The notes: generated by a model from the letters alone, not told the origin. DNA of 64,000 nt from Hwangdonia seohaensis (GCF_031932625.1 NZ_JAVSCK010000002.1:744001-808000); one strand, 5' to 3'; counted from the stretch's first letter, positions 42,938 through 51,912 are shown. Numbers and translations: made by a program.

Positions 42938-45322
42938 ATGCTTGCCATACTTAAAAAAGAAATAAACTCATTTTTCGCATCGCCCATTGGGTATTTAGTC
43001 ATTGCCATTTTCCTTTTGTTAAATGGTTTGTTTTTATGGGTATTTAAAGGTGAATTCAATATTTTAGATTACGGGTTTGCCGATTTATCATCCTTCTTTT
43101 TATTGGCACCTTGGATTTTAATTTTCTTGATTCCTGCCGTAACCATGCGCAGTTTTTCAGACGAAAAAAAACAAGGTACTTTAGAGCTACTTTTAACAAA
43201 ACCCATCTCGCATACCAATATTGTTTTGGGTAAATATTTTGGTGCCATTGTGTTGATATTAATCGCGCTTTTACCCACATTGCTTTACGTTTATACCGTT
43301 TACCAGTTAGGGAATCCTGCTGGGAATGTAGATATGGGCAGTACCCTGGGGTCTTACTTTGGCTTGCTGTTTTTAATAGCGTCGTACACCGCAATCGGAG
43401 TGTTTTGCTCAACGCTTTCAGACAACCAAATTGTGGCATTTATCAGTGCCGTTTTTCTTTGTTTCTTGTTTTATATTGGTTTTGAAGGCATTTCGGATGT
43501 CACTTCCAACCTATTTGTCGAGCAGTTGGGCATGAGCTATCATTTTAAAAGCATGAGCCGCGGTGTGCTGGACACCCAAAATATTCTATACTTTTTAAGC
43601 GTTGCCGTTTTCTTTATCGCCCTAACCGTTAGAGGCATAAAAACCAAAACGTTTTCGAAAAAGGAATTGTTGCCGCTTTTGGCATTGCCGATTGGATTAT
43701 TGGTTGTAAATATATTTTCTGCGTCCTTTCATAAACGTTTCGATTTAACCGAAGACAACCGCTACACTTTAAACGACGCCTCAAAACAAATCATCAATAA
43801 CGTAGAATCTCCCTTAATTGTTGATGTATTTTTAAAAGGTGATGATTTCCCATCAGAATTTAAACGCCTTCAACGGGAAACCAAACAATTGCTTGAGGAG
43901 TTTTCGGCTGAAAACAGCAACATCAATTTCAACTTTATAAATCCTTTGGAAGAGGAAGCGACTCGCGAACGCAACATCCAACAACTTACACAACGCGGAT
44001 TGACACCCATGCAATTAAGTGTGCAGGAAAGCGGCCGGTCGTCGCAGGCCATTATTTTTCCGTGGGCCTTGGCAAGTTATAACGATGTTACCATTACCAT
44101 TCCGTTGGTAAAAAACAAAATTGGGGCATCGCAGCAAGATTTGGTCACCAATTCGGTACAACATTTAGAATATGCTTTTGCCGATGGATTTAGCAAATTA
44201 ACAACCCCAAAACAGAAAAAAATTGCAGTTTTAAAAGGCAATAATCAGTTGGAAGATAAACACATCGCAGATTTTATTAAAAAAATTAACGAGTATTATT
44301 TTATCGCGCCCTTTACTTTAGATAGCGTTTCAAAAAATGCTCAAAAAACACTGGACGATTTGAATAAATTCGATTTGATTATTTCCGCAAAACCCACCGA
44401 AGCTTTTACCGAAAGCGAAAAATTGGTTTTAGACCAGTTTACCATGAATGGCGGCAAAAGCCTTTGGCTTATCGATAATGTGGCGATGGAAAAAGATAGT
44501 TTGTACAATGCTTCGGGCTCGAACGTGGCGGTTTCAAGGGATTTGAATTTAAACGATTTCTTTTTTAAATACGGCGTTCGCATTAATCCTGTAATGGTAA
44601 GTACCCTCTACTCCGCCCCTATTACGCTGGCCATTGGCGAAGGCAGCGATTCGCAGTTTCAAAATTTGAGATGGCCGTATTCTCCATTGGCATCTTCAAG
44701 AAGCAAGCACCCTATTGTTAATAATTTGAATCTGGTAAAATTCGATTTCGCCAATCAAATCGATACCTTAAAAAACAGTATTAAAAAAACCATTCTTTTA
44801 GAAAGTGCACCATTAACCAAATTAGAAGGCACGCCAAAAGTAATTAGTTTAGATGTGGTTACCCAAGAGCAAAACCCCGCATCATTCAACAAGGGCCATC
44901 AAACGCTCGCCGTATTGTTAGAAGGCGAATTTACAAGTGTGTATGATAACCGTATAAAACCTTTTAATCTTTCAAAAGAAAATAACAAAAGCGTTTCAAC
45001 AAAAATGATCGTTATTGCCGATGGCGATGTGATTAAAAACGATGTGGTTAAAAATGCACCACAAGAATTGGGCTTTGACAGATGGACGGGACAAACCTAC
45101 GGCAACAAGGAATTTTTACTGAACGCCGTTAATTATTTGCTAGATGATAACGGACTTATAAACATTCGGTCCAAAGAAATTGCCGTGGCATTTTTAGATC
45201 AGCAAAAAATTGCGTCTCAAAAAACCACATGGCAACTCGTTAATATTGCGTTACCATTGGGATTATTGGCTCTGTTTGGTTTTGCCTTCAACTACCTTAG
45301 AAAGAAAAATTATGCCGCTTAA
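42938..45322 (+). CDS. gldFG: Fused gliding-motility ABC components GldF-GldG
   Basis: 794 aa. Residues 1-240 match the GldF ABC-2 permease: KKEINSFFASPIGYLVIAIF, IPAVTMRSFSDEKKQGTLE LLLTKP and about six membrane helices. From about 241 the GldG-like part begins with a membrane helix (KELLPLLALPIGLLVVNIF), then HKRFDLTEDNRYTLND, a large extracytoplasmic ABC-auxiliary domain and a final helix near 770-787. In Flavobacterium johnsoniae these are two genes, which with the GldA ATPase form a transporter needed for gliding. No GldA gene is in the window. Confidence 0.88.
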   Translation: MLAILKKEINSFFASPIGYLVIAIFLLLNGLFLWVFKGEFNILDYGFADLSSFFLLAPWILIFLIPAVTMRSFSDEKKQGTLELLLTKPISHTNIVLGKYFGAIVLILIALLPTLLYVYTVYQLGNPAGNVDMGSTLGSYFGLLFLIASYTAIGVFCSTLSDNQIVAFISAVFLCFLFYIGFEGISDVTSNLFVEQLGMSYHFKSMSRGVLDTQNILYFLSVAVFFIALTVRGIKTKTFSKKELLPLLALPIGLLVVNIFSASFHKRFDLTEDNRYTLNDASKQIINNVESPLIVDVFLKGDDFPSEFKRLQRETKQLLEEFSAENSNINFNFINPLEEEATRERNIQQLTQRGLTPMQLSVQESGRSSQAIIFPWALASYNDVTITIPLVKNKIGASQQDLVTNSVQHLEYAFADGFSKLTTPKQKKIAVLKGNNQLEDKHIADFIKKINEYYFIAPFTLDSVSKNAQKTLDDLNKFDLIISAKPTEAFTESEKLVLDQFTMNGGKSLWLIDNVAMEKDSLYNASGSNVAVSRDLNLNDFFFKYGVRINPVMVSTLYSAPITLAIGEGSDSQFQNLRWPYSPLASSRSKHPIVNNLNLVKFDFANQIDTLKNSIKKTILLESAPLTKLEGTPKVISLDVVTQEQNPASFNKGHQTLAVLLEGEFTSVYDNRIKPFNLSKENNKSVSTKMIVIADGDVIKNDVVKNAPQELGFDRWTGQTYGNKEFLLNAVNYLLDDNGLINIRSKEIAVAFLDQQKIASQKTTWQLVNIALPLGLLALFGFAFNYLRKKNYAA

Positions 45323-45333
45323 ATGTTAATAAG

Positions 45334-45369
45334 TTTGTTTCCTATATTAATTCGTATCGAATATATTTG
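45334..45369 (+). promoter_or_regulatory. Candidate dnaN promoter
   Basis: TTTG at 45334-45337 and TATATTTG at 45362-45369 match the Bacteroidota boxes with a slightly long 24-nt spacer. A transcript would begin about 20 nt before the dnaN ATG. Confidence 0.5.
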
Positions 45370-45397
45370 TAAGTAGCATTTATTCAAAATTAAATCC

Positions 45398-46516
45398 ATG
45401 AAATTTATTGTATCAAGTACCTATTTATTAAAACAATTACAGGTTTTAGGTGGCGTTATTAATAGCTCGAACACCTTACCTATTTTAGATAATTTTTTAT
45501 TTGAATTAGACCACACAAAACTAACGGTTTCGGCCAGCGATTTAGAAACTACTATGGCTTCATCATTAGATGTTGAAAGCGATAGTAAAGGAAGCGTTGC
45601 CATACCTGCGCGATTGTTACTCGATACTTTAAAAACATTTCCTGAGCAACCACTAACCTTTGTTGTTGAAGAGAACAATACCATAGAAATTAGCTCTAAC
45701 CATGGTAAATACGCTTTGGCATACGCCGATGGAAACGAATTCCCAAAAGCGGTTGCCTTAGAAGACCCTAGTAAAACCGTTGTTGTGGGCGATGTATTGG
45801 CTACGGCAATAAGCAAAACCATTTTCGCCGCTGGAAACGACGATTTACGCCCCGTAATGAGCGGTGTGTTTTTTCAGTTTTCAACCGAAGGCTTAACCTT
45901 TGTGGCCACTGATGCCCATAAATTGGTAAAATATACCCGAGAAGACATAAAAGCAAATCAAGCCACAGAATTTATTATGCCGAAAAAACCTTTAAATCTT
46001 TTAAAAGGAATTTTGGCAGCGAGCGAAGAAGATGTTACCATTGAATATAACGAAAGTAACGCCAAATTCACTTTTGAAAACTCTGAACTTATTTGCCGTT
46101 TAATCGATGGAAAATACCCGAATTACGAAGCGGTAATCCCAAAAGAAAACCCAAATAAACTTTCTATAGACCGTACACAGTTTTTAAATTCCGTACGTCG
46201 TGTTAGTATTTTCTCGAACAAAACAACACACCAAATACGCCTGAAAATTGCTGGTGCAGAACTTAATATTTCGGCTGAAGATATCGATTACAGTAATAAG
46301 GCTGAAGAGCGTTTAACTTGCGATTACCAAGGTGATGATATGCAAATTGGGTTTAACTCGCGCTTTTTAACCGAAATGTTGAATAACCTAAATTCCGACG
46401 AGGTACAGCTGGAAATGAGCATGCCCAACAGAGCGGGTATTTTAACACCCATTGACGGTTTGGATGAAGGCGAACAGATTACGATGTTGGTAATGCCGGT
46501 GATGCTTAATAATTAA
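45398..46516 (+). CDS. dnaN: DNA polymerase III beta subunit (sliding clamp)
   Basis: 372 aa, usual length, three repeated clamp domains: MKFIVSSTYLLKQLQVLGGV, then FAAGNDDLRPVMSGVFFQF with LTFVATDAHKLVKY, and a C-terminal EQITMLVMPVMLNN. The ring-shaped dimer tethers polymerase to DNA. It has its own promoter-like boxes and terminator, so it is probably transcribed alone, separate from dnaA. Confidence 0.97.
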   Translation: MKFIVSSTYLLKQLQVLGGVINSSNTLPILDNFLFELDHTKLTVSASDLETTMASSLDVESDSKGSVAIPARLLLDTLKTFPEQPLTFVVEENNTIEISSNHGKYALAYADGNEFPKAVALEDPSKTVVVGDVLATAISKTIFAAGNDDLRPVMSGVFFQFSTEGLTFVATDAHKLVKYTREDIKANQATEFIMPKKPLNLLKGILAASEEDVTIEYNESNAKFTFENSELICRLIDGKYPNYEAVIPKENPNKLSIDRTQFLNSVRRVSIFSNKTTHQIRLKIAGAELNISAEDIDYSNKAEERLTCDYQGDDMQIGFNSRFLTEMLNNLNSDEVQLEMSMPNRAGILTPIDGLDEGEQITMLVMPVMLNN

Positions 46517-46550
46517 CAAATCCCTGCGATTGCAGGAATCTTAATAATAC

Positions 46551-46588
46551 AAAAGCAGTAATCTTAATTTTGGGTTGCTGCTTTTTTT
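46551..46588 (+). terminator. Rho-independent terminator after dnaN
   Basis: An 11-bp stem with one G-T pair (aaaagcagtaa 46551-46561 with ttgctgctttt 46575-46585) runs into a T tract, 35 nt past the stop. A smaller hairpin (tccctgc/gcaggaa, 46521-46538) precedes it. Confidence 0.8.
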
Positions 46589-46600
46589 GTCTTTTGACTT

Positions 46601-46657
46601 TGTCTGAAAAAAACAATAATTTCGATTAACACTAGGTATAACACATTAAAACGATTT
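46601..46657 (+). repeat. Shared leader sequence, copy B
   Basis: This aligns with 37871-37930, including the identical 17-mer tataacacattaaaacg (46637-46653). It lies about 105 nt before the DUF4298 gene. The two following genes are unrelated. Confidence 0.55.
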
Positions 46658-46761
46658 TATATCAAGTCATTCGCGGTCATTACCAATAAAACCGTCCTAT
46701 TCAATAACTTAACAAATCAAAAATTATAGATTTGTGAAATGAAAATAAAAAACATCTACTA

Positions 46762-47058
46762 ATGAATAATTTAATTGAACGTATTACTAAAATGGAAAAC
46801 ATTTTAGACGAACTCACTATAGTAGTTGAAAAATCGGACAAAGCAATGAATGAACTTGTAGATTCTTTAAAAAATTTAAACACATTAAAAAAATATTATG
46901 AATCTCAATATATGAAAGACGTTATGGCAGATAAAAGAAAGGAAGTCCCACAAGACCTTAAACGAGGTGTTTTGAGTGAGGATGCTGTTCATACGTTGCT
47001 TACCAATTTGTTTGAATTATCTAACAAAATGGAAAAATTGAGCAAAAAAATTAGATAA
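46762..47058 (+). CDS. DUF4298 family protein
   Basis: 98 aa, entirely helical and charged, no signal peptide. ERITKMENILDEL, a central tyrosine region KKYYESQYMKDVMADK and DLKRGVLSEDAVHTLL are characteristic of DUF4298. Small members occur widely in Firmicutes and Bacteroidota, often in accessory regions; function unknown. It stands alone between dnaN and the decarboxylase, with long non-coding flanks on both sides. Confidence 0.8.
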   Translation: MNNLIERITKMENILDELTIVVEKSDKAMNELVDSLKNLNTLKKYYESQYMKDVMADKRKEVPQDLKRGVLSEDAVHTLLTNLFELSNKMEKLSKKIR

Positions 47059-47398
47059 TTTTAATGTGAAATTACGCTAAAAGTTAGCAGCCAAAACACA
47101 ACGAACCACTAACACTATATATAATTCATCGTTAATTCTAGCCTACTTACCAAAATCCTCTCGGATTTCCTATTCGGGTTTTATTTGCTAAACTACGCAT
47201 TTAACCGCGAAACAAGTCATGTACGCATTCTTAAACGAACCGCTCCAAAAACAAATCGACTTTCAGTTTATAAAATAAACCCGTGTTAAGGATTGAGATT
47301 ACGAAAGCTTTCGGGATTGGTTCAGTGTAAAAACAAATTCATATATTTAAAGGTTAGTCCAAGTAACAAAAAATAATAATTAGAACATTTATCTATTT
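47059..47398. other. 340-nt gap without a gene
   Basis: The first part (47085-47135) contains ctaacactatatataatt, loosely like the shared leader sequence before the DUF4298 gene. The part at 47279-47335 (cccgtgttaaggattgagat, then cgaaagctttcg hairpin) resembles the start of the element at 48936-49030. No promoter box could be fixed for the decarboxylase gene. Confidence 0.4.
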
Positions 47399-48835
47399 AT
47401 GATTGACAAAATTAGGGAGTTAGAAAAATTGTCGCGGCTTTTAGACCCGAAAGCAAGCCAGAGAGCAAAATGGAATTCTGAGGTTTTAGATTACGCCAAT
47501 ACTTTTTTAAACAATTTAGATACTTCCAAAGCTTTTATCCAGTCTGAAGAAAACGGTAAAGCGATATACCATTTGGACATTGAAGAAAAAGCGACTGCAT
47601 TAGCACCCTTATTGGATAGCTCAACAAAAAACATTGACGGCGTGGGTATAAATCCTGCTTCGGGCGGACACATGGGCTATATTCCCGGTGGAGGCCTTTA
47701 CCCTTCGGCACTCGGAGATTTTATGGCAGCAGTTAGCAACCGTTATGCCGGCGTATTTTATGCTGCGCCAGGAGCGGTTAGGTTAGAAAATATGCTTGTT
47801 AAATGGATGTGTGGTTTAATGGGGTATCCTGAACATGCCATTGGCAATTTAACCTCCGGCGGGTCCATTGCCAATTTAATGGCCTTGGTAACAGCGCGGG
47901 AAGTCCATAAGCTTAAAGCGCGGGATTTTGAACGCTCTGTGATCTATCTTACAGAACAAGCGCATCATTCCATATTAAAGGCCATCCGGATTTCGGGACT
48001 GTCTGAAGCGCAGTTGCGATATATTCCTTTGGACGAAAACCTAAAGCTGTCGCCAAGTCATTTAGAGAAAGCGATTATTGCGGATAAAAAAAATGGTTTG
48101 ATTCCTTTTTATATCAACACCTCTTTTGGAACAACCAATACAGGAACCGTTGACCCTTTAAAACCCATTGCTGCTATTGCCAAAAAACATAAATTATGGT
48201 TACATGTAGATGCAGCTTACGGCGGTTTCTTTAAATTGGTGCATAAACTGGATTCGAAATTTAAAGGCATTGAAGAAGCGGATTCCATTACCTTGGACCC
48301 GCACAAAACCCTTTTTTTACCTTACGGAACAGGTGCCGTACTTATAAAAGATAAGGCGCATTTATTAAAAGCCTACCATTGTTTGGCCGATTATATGCAA
48401 GATGTGATTGGTAAAGAGGATGAAATATCGCCAGCAGACATATCGGCAGAACAGACAAAGCACTTTCGAGGGATGCGGGTTTGGTTGCCCTTAAAATTAT
48501 TTGGTTTAAAGCCTTTTAGAGCCGCCTTAGAAGAAAAACTATACTTAACCCGGTATTTTTATGAGGAAATACAAAAGATAGCAGGGTTTGAGGTTGGGCC
48601 AGAACCGGAGCTTTCGGTGGCTATTTTTAGGTATGTTCCAAAAGGTAAAAACGCCGATGAATTTAACAAAACATTGCTAGAAGCCATACAGCAGGATGGT
48701 CGTATATTCCTGTCGTCGACTAACATACATCATGTTTTTTGGATTCGGGTAGCCGTTGTGCAGTTTAGAACCCATCTTGAACAGATAGAGCTTTTGTTGG
48801 ATATTATTAAAAAATACGTAAAATTGAATACTTAG
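47399..48835 (+). CDS. PLP-dependent amino acid decarboxylase (group II)
   Basis: 478 aa. Group II fold with NLTSGGSIANLMAL (phosphate-binding), LTEQAHHSI, H269/D271 in LWLHVDAAYGG, and the PLP lysine K303 in LDPHKTLFLPYG. The aromatic or branched acidic substrate cannot be decided; relatives include tyrosine/tryptophan, glutamate and diaminobutyrate decarboxylases. It is isolated by two long non-coding gaps, so no operon gives a hint. No transporter for an amine antiport system is adjacent. Confidence 0.88.
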   Translation: MIDKIRELEKLSRLLDPKASQRAKWNSEVLDYANTFLNNLDTSKAFIQSEENGKAIYHLDIEEKATALAPLLDSSTKNIDGVGINPASGGHMGYIPGGGLYPSALGDFMAAVSNRYAGVFYAAPGAVRLENMLVKWMCGLMGYPEHAIGNLTSGGSIANLMALVTAREVHKLKARDFERSVIYLTEQAHHSILKAIRISGLSEAQLRYIPLDENLKLSPSHLEKAIIADKKNGLIPFYINTSFGTTNTGTVDPLKPIAAIAKKHKLWLHVDAAYGGFFKLVHKLDSKFKGIEEADSITLDPHKTLFLPYGTGAVLIKDKAHLLKAYHCLADYMQDVIGKEDEISPADISAEQTKHFRGMRVWLPLKLFGLKPFRAALEEKLYLTRYFYEEIQKIAGFEVGPEPELSVAIFRYVPKGKNADEFNKTLLEAIQQDGRIFLSSTNIHHVFWIRVAVVQFRTHLEQIELLLDIIKKYVKLNT

Positions 48836-49091
48836 CCGATTTACGTGAAGCTCATGGTTTATTGCACGGCAGCCTTTTAAACAGAACTTTTTAAAAGCAA
48901 AATGATTTTCGGATTAGAAATATAAGCTTGCAAACAGGCCCGCGTTAAGGATTGCAGTGGAAAGCCCACAGCGAGGCACGAGCGAGGACTTGCAGCGTAA
49001 AGCCTGACCCCTTTTGGGGTAACACCCAAATTATTGACACCTTTCTGACAAATACAGCAGAATTAATTAAAACGATATGTTGTGCAAATAA
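48836..49091. repeat. Gap with a dispersed element (48936-49030)
   Basis: The element reads aggcccgcgttaaggattgc, then a direct imperfect repeat (ttgcagtggaaagccc and ttgcagcgtaaagcct, 28-30 nt apart) and a short hairpin ggggtaacaccc. I know close relatives of this sequence as scattered intergenic elements in flavobacterial genomes, from memory only. A 62-codon open frame across it is not supported as a gene. A degenerate partial copy is at 47279. Confidence 0.5.
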
Positions 49092-49119
49092 AAAATGCTT
49101 GCCAATTGGCAAGCATTTT
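49092..49119 (-). terminator. Rho-independent terminator after the DUF4870 gene
   Basis: A 12-bp perfect stem (aaaatgcttgcc 49092-49103 with 49108-49119) and 4-nt loop, with A/T runs on both sides, 22 nt past the stop on the minus strand. It could also stop readthrough from the plus strand. Confidence 0.85.
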
Positions 49120-49141
49120 AACTTATCTCGTACTAACTAAA

Positions 49142-49480
49142 CTAACTAATAAAATTAAGAGATAAAGGGTAATTTGGTGTTTCGCCGTTGCTCGCTTTTA
49201 TGGCATTTATTATGGGGAAAACAACGGAAATAATTCCTAAAACGATTAGACCCAATAAGCCTAAACCGAATAATAATATTAACGGGATGCATATAATGGC
49301 GTAGATTATTAAACTTAACTGGAAGTTTATAATGTTTTTGCCGTGGACATCCATTTGATACACTTTTTCTTTTTGTGTAAGCCAAAATACAAGGGGCAAT
49401 AATAAACTGCCGAATCCTGTAATACACACAATTAATTGGCTTAAGTGTGTAATGACCAAAAGTTGATTGTCTTGTCGCAT
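49142..49480 (-). CDS. DUF4870 family membrane protein
   Basis: 112 aa with three membrane helices (about 12-36, 48-62 and 65-92). ITHLSQLIVCITGFGSLLLP, WLTQKEKVYQMDVHGKNIIN FQLSL and the final INAIKASNGETPNYPLSLNF are the DUF4870 pattern. Function unknown. Monocistronic by its own terminator. Confidence 0.82.
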   Translation of the reverse strand: MRQDNQLLVITHLSQLIVCITGFGSLLLPLVFWLTQKEKVYQMDVHGKNIINFQLSLIIYAIICIPLILLFGLGLLGLIVLGIISVVFPIINAIKASNGETPNYPLSLNFIS

Positions 49481-49625
49481 GATGATTGATTATTGATTGA
49501 TACTTATTTGACGTACGAATTAAAGAAATGTTACAACTTCTTATTAAATTATTTTGGTACGAAGTATTAGTATTGGACGCAAACCAATTTTAAAAGAACC
49601 TCCAGTTAGATTTAAGAAATCTAGG

Positions 49626-50465
49626 CTACGCGTACTGCATTACCAAAAACGGAACATCGATATTAAAGGCGAATGTTTCTACATTATGTCTTGTAAATAA
49701 ACGCTCTAAGAAGGAGTGTTTTTTATTCATCATGGCCAGTATTTTAATATGATTGTCTGTAATATACTTATGCACGGTATTATACATTTCGCTGGTTGAA
49801 GTATCGATAAATTCGTGTTTGGCATTTTCAAAATTGGCATTAAAAAACCCCATGTTATCGCTGGCATTATAGGCCAAATGGTCTTGATCGGCCAGGTGAA
49901 GAATATCCAATTTTGAGTTTTCCAATGCTAATATTTCTTTAAGTGGCTTAAATTCGCTTTTATTAAAGAGCTTTAAATTTGTGGTGGCAAAGGCAATTTT
50001 ATTTATGCCTTTAAATTTGCATCCGTCTGGTACTGCAAGCACGGGCATATTGCAACGCTGTATAACCCGAACCGTGTTGCTACCAAAAATTATTTTTTCC
50101 AATCCCGAAGCGCCTTTGGTGCCCATAACTATTAAATCGACATCATGCGTTTTGGAGACTTGGTTTATGGCATCGATAAAATTGTCATAATCTACCACAG
50201 AATAAAACTGATGTTTTTTATTATGGTGTTTTTTTTCGATATCGGAAATTATATTTGAAATAGATTTTTTGGCAGCATCTATCAAGGTTTTATAAATGGT
50301 TGCTGATGAGGACACCACCATCATATCATCCGAAATAAAAGCGGATGCTTTTTGGACGTTCAGCAAGTAAAAACTACACTCAATATCTTTAAACAATGCA
50401 ACAGCATAATCAATGGCATTTATTGAATTTTTAGAAAAATCTGTAGGCAATAATATGGTTTTCAT
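49626..50465 (-). CDS. Universal stress protein, two tandem Usp domains
   Basis: 279 aa from ATG 50463-50465 (MKTILLPTDFSKNSINAIDY). A longer frame reaches 50636, but its extra 57 residues have no family similarity. The first Usp domain (1-148) has the ATP-binding type motif VMGTKGASGLEKIIFGSNTVRVIQR (GxxGxxGxxxGS/T pattern). The second (150-279) is degenerate. It may bind ATP and help in stress survival. Divergent from the DUF3108 gene. Confidence 0.88.
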   Translation of the reverse strand: MKTILLPTDFSKNSINAIDYAVALFKDIECSFYLLNVQKASAFISDDMMVVSSSATIYKTLIDAAKKSISNIISDIEKKHHNKKHQFYSVVDYDNFIDAINQVSKTHDVDLIVMGTKGASGLEKIIFGSNTVRVIQRCNMPVLAVPDGCKFKGINKIAFATTNLKLFNKSEFKPLKEILALENSKLDILHLADQDHLAYNASDNMGFFNANFENAKHEFIDTSTSEMYNTVHKYITDNHIKILAMMNKKHSFLERLFTRHNVETFAFNIDVPFLVMQYA

Positions 50466-50649
50466 AAGAATATAAAATGGATTACAATGTAAATATAGGA
50501 TGGGTATAAAATTAAAACTATGACAATTATCAGTTGTATAGTATGTTACGTTTTTATCCCATAAAAAAATTAGCATAATATTATAAAGCATTGTATTTTT
50601 CGGCATAATAAATGCTAAATAAAACGTTATAAGCATTAAAATTTTATTT

Positions 50650-51417
50650 ATGATTCATAGATTTTTCTTCCTTTTATATCTTCTATCTTTCAGCTTAAAC
50701 GCACAGAACAATGCCATAGCAGCTGGCGAAAAACTCACTTTTACCGCAACCTATAATATGTCGGGTATTTTAACCGATATTGCCGAGGTTACCATGGAAA
50801 CCAACAGTGTTAAAACTGCAAAAGCAACCTTGCTCAGATTAAAATGCACTGCGGCAACTTATAGCAAATGGGACAATTTTTTTAAGATTAGAGATTTATA
50901 CGAAAGCTATGTTAGCCCTACAACATTAACGCCATATTTATACAAACGCGATATTAACGAAGGCAACTACTACAAGTTCATGAAATATACGTTTAGCCAC
51001 AAAAACAATACGGTTAAATCGCAATTAAAAAAGAAAAACGACTACGAAGAAAATAAAGATATTGCCATAAATTCGGGAACAATTGATATTGTTACCGCAC
51101 TGTACAAAGTACGGTTATTCGATTATAAAAACATGCCGGTTGGAACCAGCAAATCGCTAACTGTTATTTTTGACAGAGCAGAATTTAAAGGACAAATAAC
51201 CTATTTGGGGAAAGAAACCATATCAACCGCCATTGGAAATAAAACCTGTTACAAGATAGCCATTGGCTCTAGTGAAACAGATGTTTTAAAAGGAAAAAAC
51301 AGCAACTTTTTATGGCTTACAGCCGATAAAAATAAAATTCCCGTTTACGGAAAATTTAAAATCCCCGTGGGGAATGGCGAATTAAAAATAACATCCGCAA
51401 CGGGTTTAAAACATTAA
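50650..51417 (+). CDS. DUF3108 family periplasmic protein
   Basis: 255 aa. Signal peptide about 1-18 (SLNAQ). The segments KLTFTATYNMSGILTDIAEV, RDLYESYVSPTTLTPYLYKR and the late ITYLGKETISTAIGNKTCYK match the DUF3108 beta-rich family. It is probably periplasmic or outer-membrane associated. Function unknown. It is followed after 4 nt by a small membrane protein gene. Confidence 0.8.
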   Translation: MIHRFFFLLYLLSFSLNAQNNAIAAGEKLTFTATYNMSGILTDIAEVTMETNSVKTAKATLLRLKCTAATYSKWDNFFKIRDLYESYVSPTTLTPYLYKRDINEGNYYKFMKYTFSHKNNTVKSQLKKKNDYEENKDIAINSGTIDIVTALYKVRLFDYKNMPVGTSKSLTVIFDRAEFKGQITYLGKETISTAIGNKTCYKIAIGSSETDVLKGKNSNFLWLTADKNKIPVYGKFKIPVGNGELKITSATGLKH

Positions 51418-51421
51418 TCAT

Positions 51422-51781
51422 ATGAAAAACATTCTTACAATTTTAGCTATTATAGCTTCGGTTTTAGCCGTTATACTAGCTGTTTTACCACTTTCAAATT
51501 TGGCCATAATACCATCTATTATCGCTCTGGTTTGTGGATTAATTGCATTTTATCTTTCAAAAAAAACAGGCGAAGTAAAAAAAATTATCCAATTCACTTT
51601 TTTACTTACCATAATAGCGCTGGCAATTACTACTTATAAATCGCTGTACAACACCAATGAAGTGACCAATACAGAGACTTTAGAGAACAAGGAAATAAAG
51701 TCTGAAGAAGAAGCTATTGAAGAGCTGAATGAATTGGATATTGATGACATTGAAATTGAAGATATCAACATTGAAGAATAA
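51422..51781 (+). CDS. Small membrane protein with acidic tail
   Basis: 119 aa, not recognised. Three hydrophobic helices (about 4-22, 25-42, 57-75) precede a strongly acidic C-terminus (EEEAIEELNELDIDDIEIED). The first two helices resemble short DUF4190-like or gas-vesicle-free membrane hairpins only in composition. It is 4 nt after the DUF3108 gene, presumably co-transcribed. Confidence 0.6.
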   Translation: MKNILTILAIIASVLAVILAVLPLSNLAIIPSIIALVCGLIAFYLSKKTGEVKKIIQFTFLLTIIALAITTYKSLYNTNEVTNTETLENKEIKSEEEAIEELNELDIDDIEIEDINIEE

Positions 51782-51800
51782 ACAATTACTTCTTTTATTA

Positions 51801-51864
51801 TATATTTGCAACCAATTTTAAAGAATGAAACGAGCATACTAAAAATTTTCTCGCCCCAAGAGAA
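51801..51864 (+). promoter_or_regulatory. Promoter box and leader with mini-ORF before the first M28 gene
   Basis: TATATTTG (51801-51808) fits the -7 box. The ~100-nt leader contains a five-codon reading frame, Met-Lys-Arg-Ala-Tyr-stop (51825-51842), directly followed by a small hairpin (ttctc/gagaa, 51848-51864). It could be a regulatory leader or chance. Confidence 0.3.
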
Positions 51865-51912
51865 GGATTAAATGCAAGTTACATGTGATTATTAAAGAAG
51901 TAATTTACACAC

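Noticed and set aside
46601..47135. Integron cassette with attC site around the DUF4298 gene
   Set aside because: The flanks have some ttagc/gctaa pieces but not paired core sites with the required spacing, and no integrase is near.
48952..49140. 62-codon open frame
   Set aside because: It lies across a dispersed repeat element and the DUF4870 terminator; there is no coding signal.
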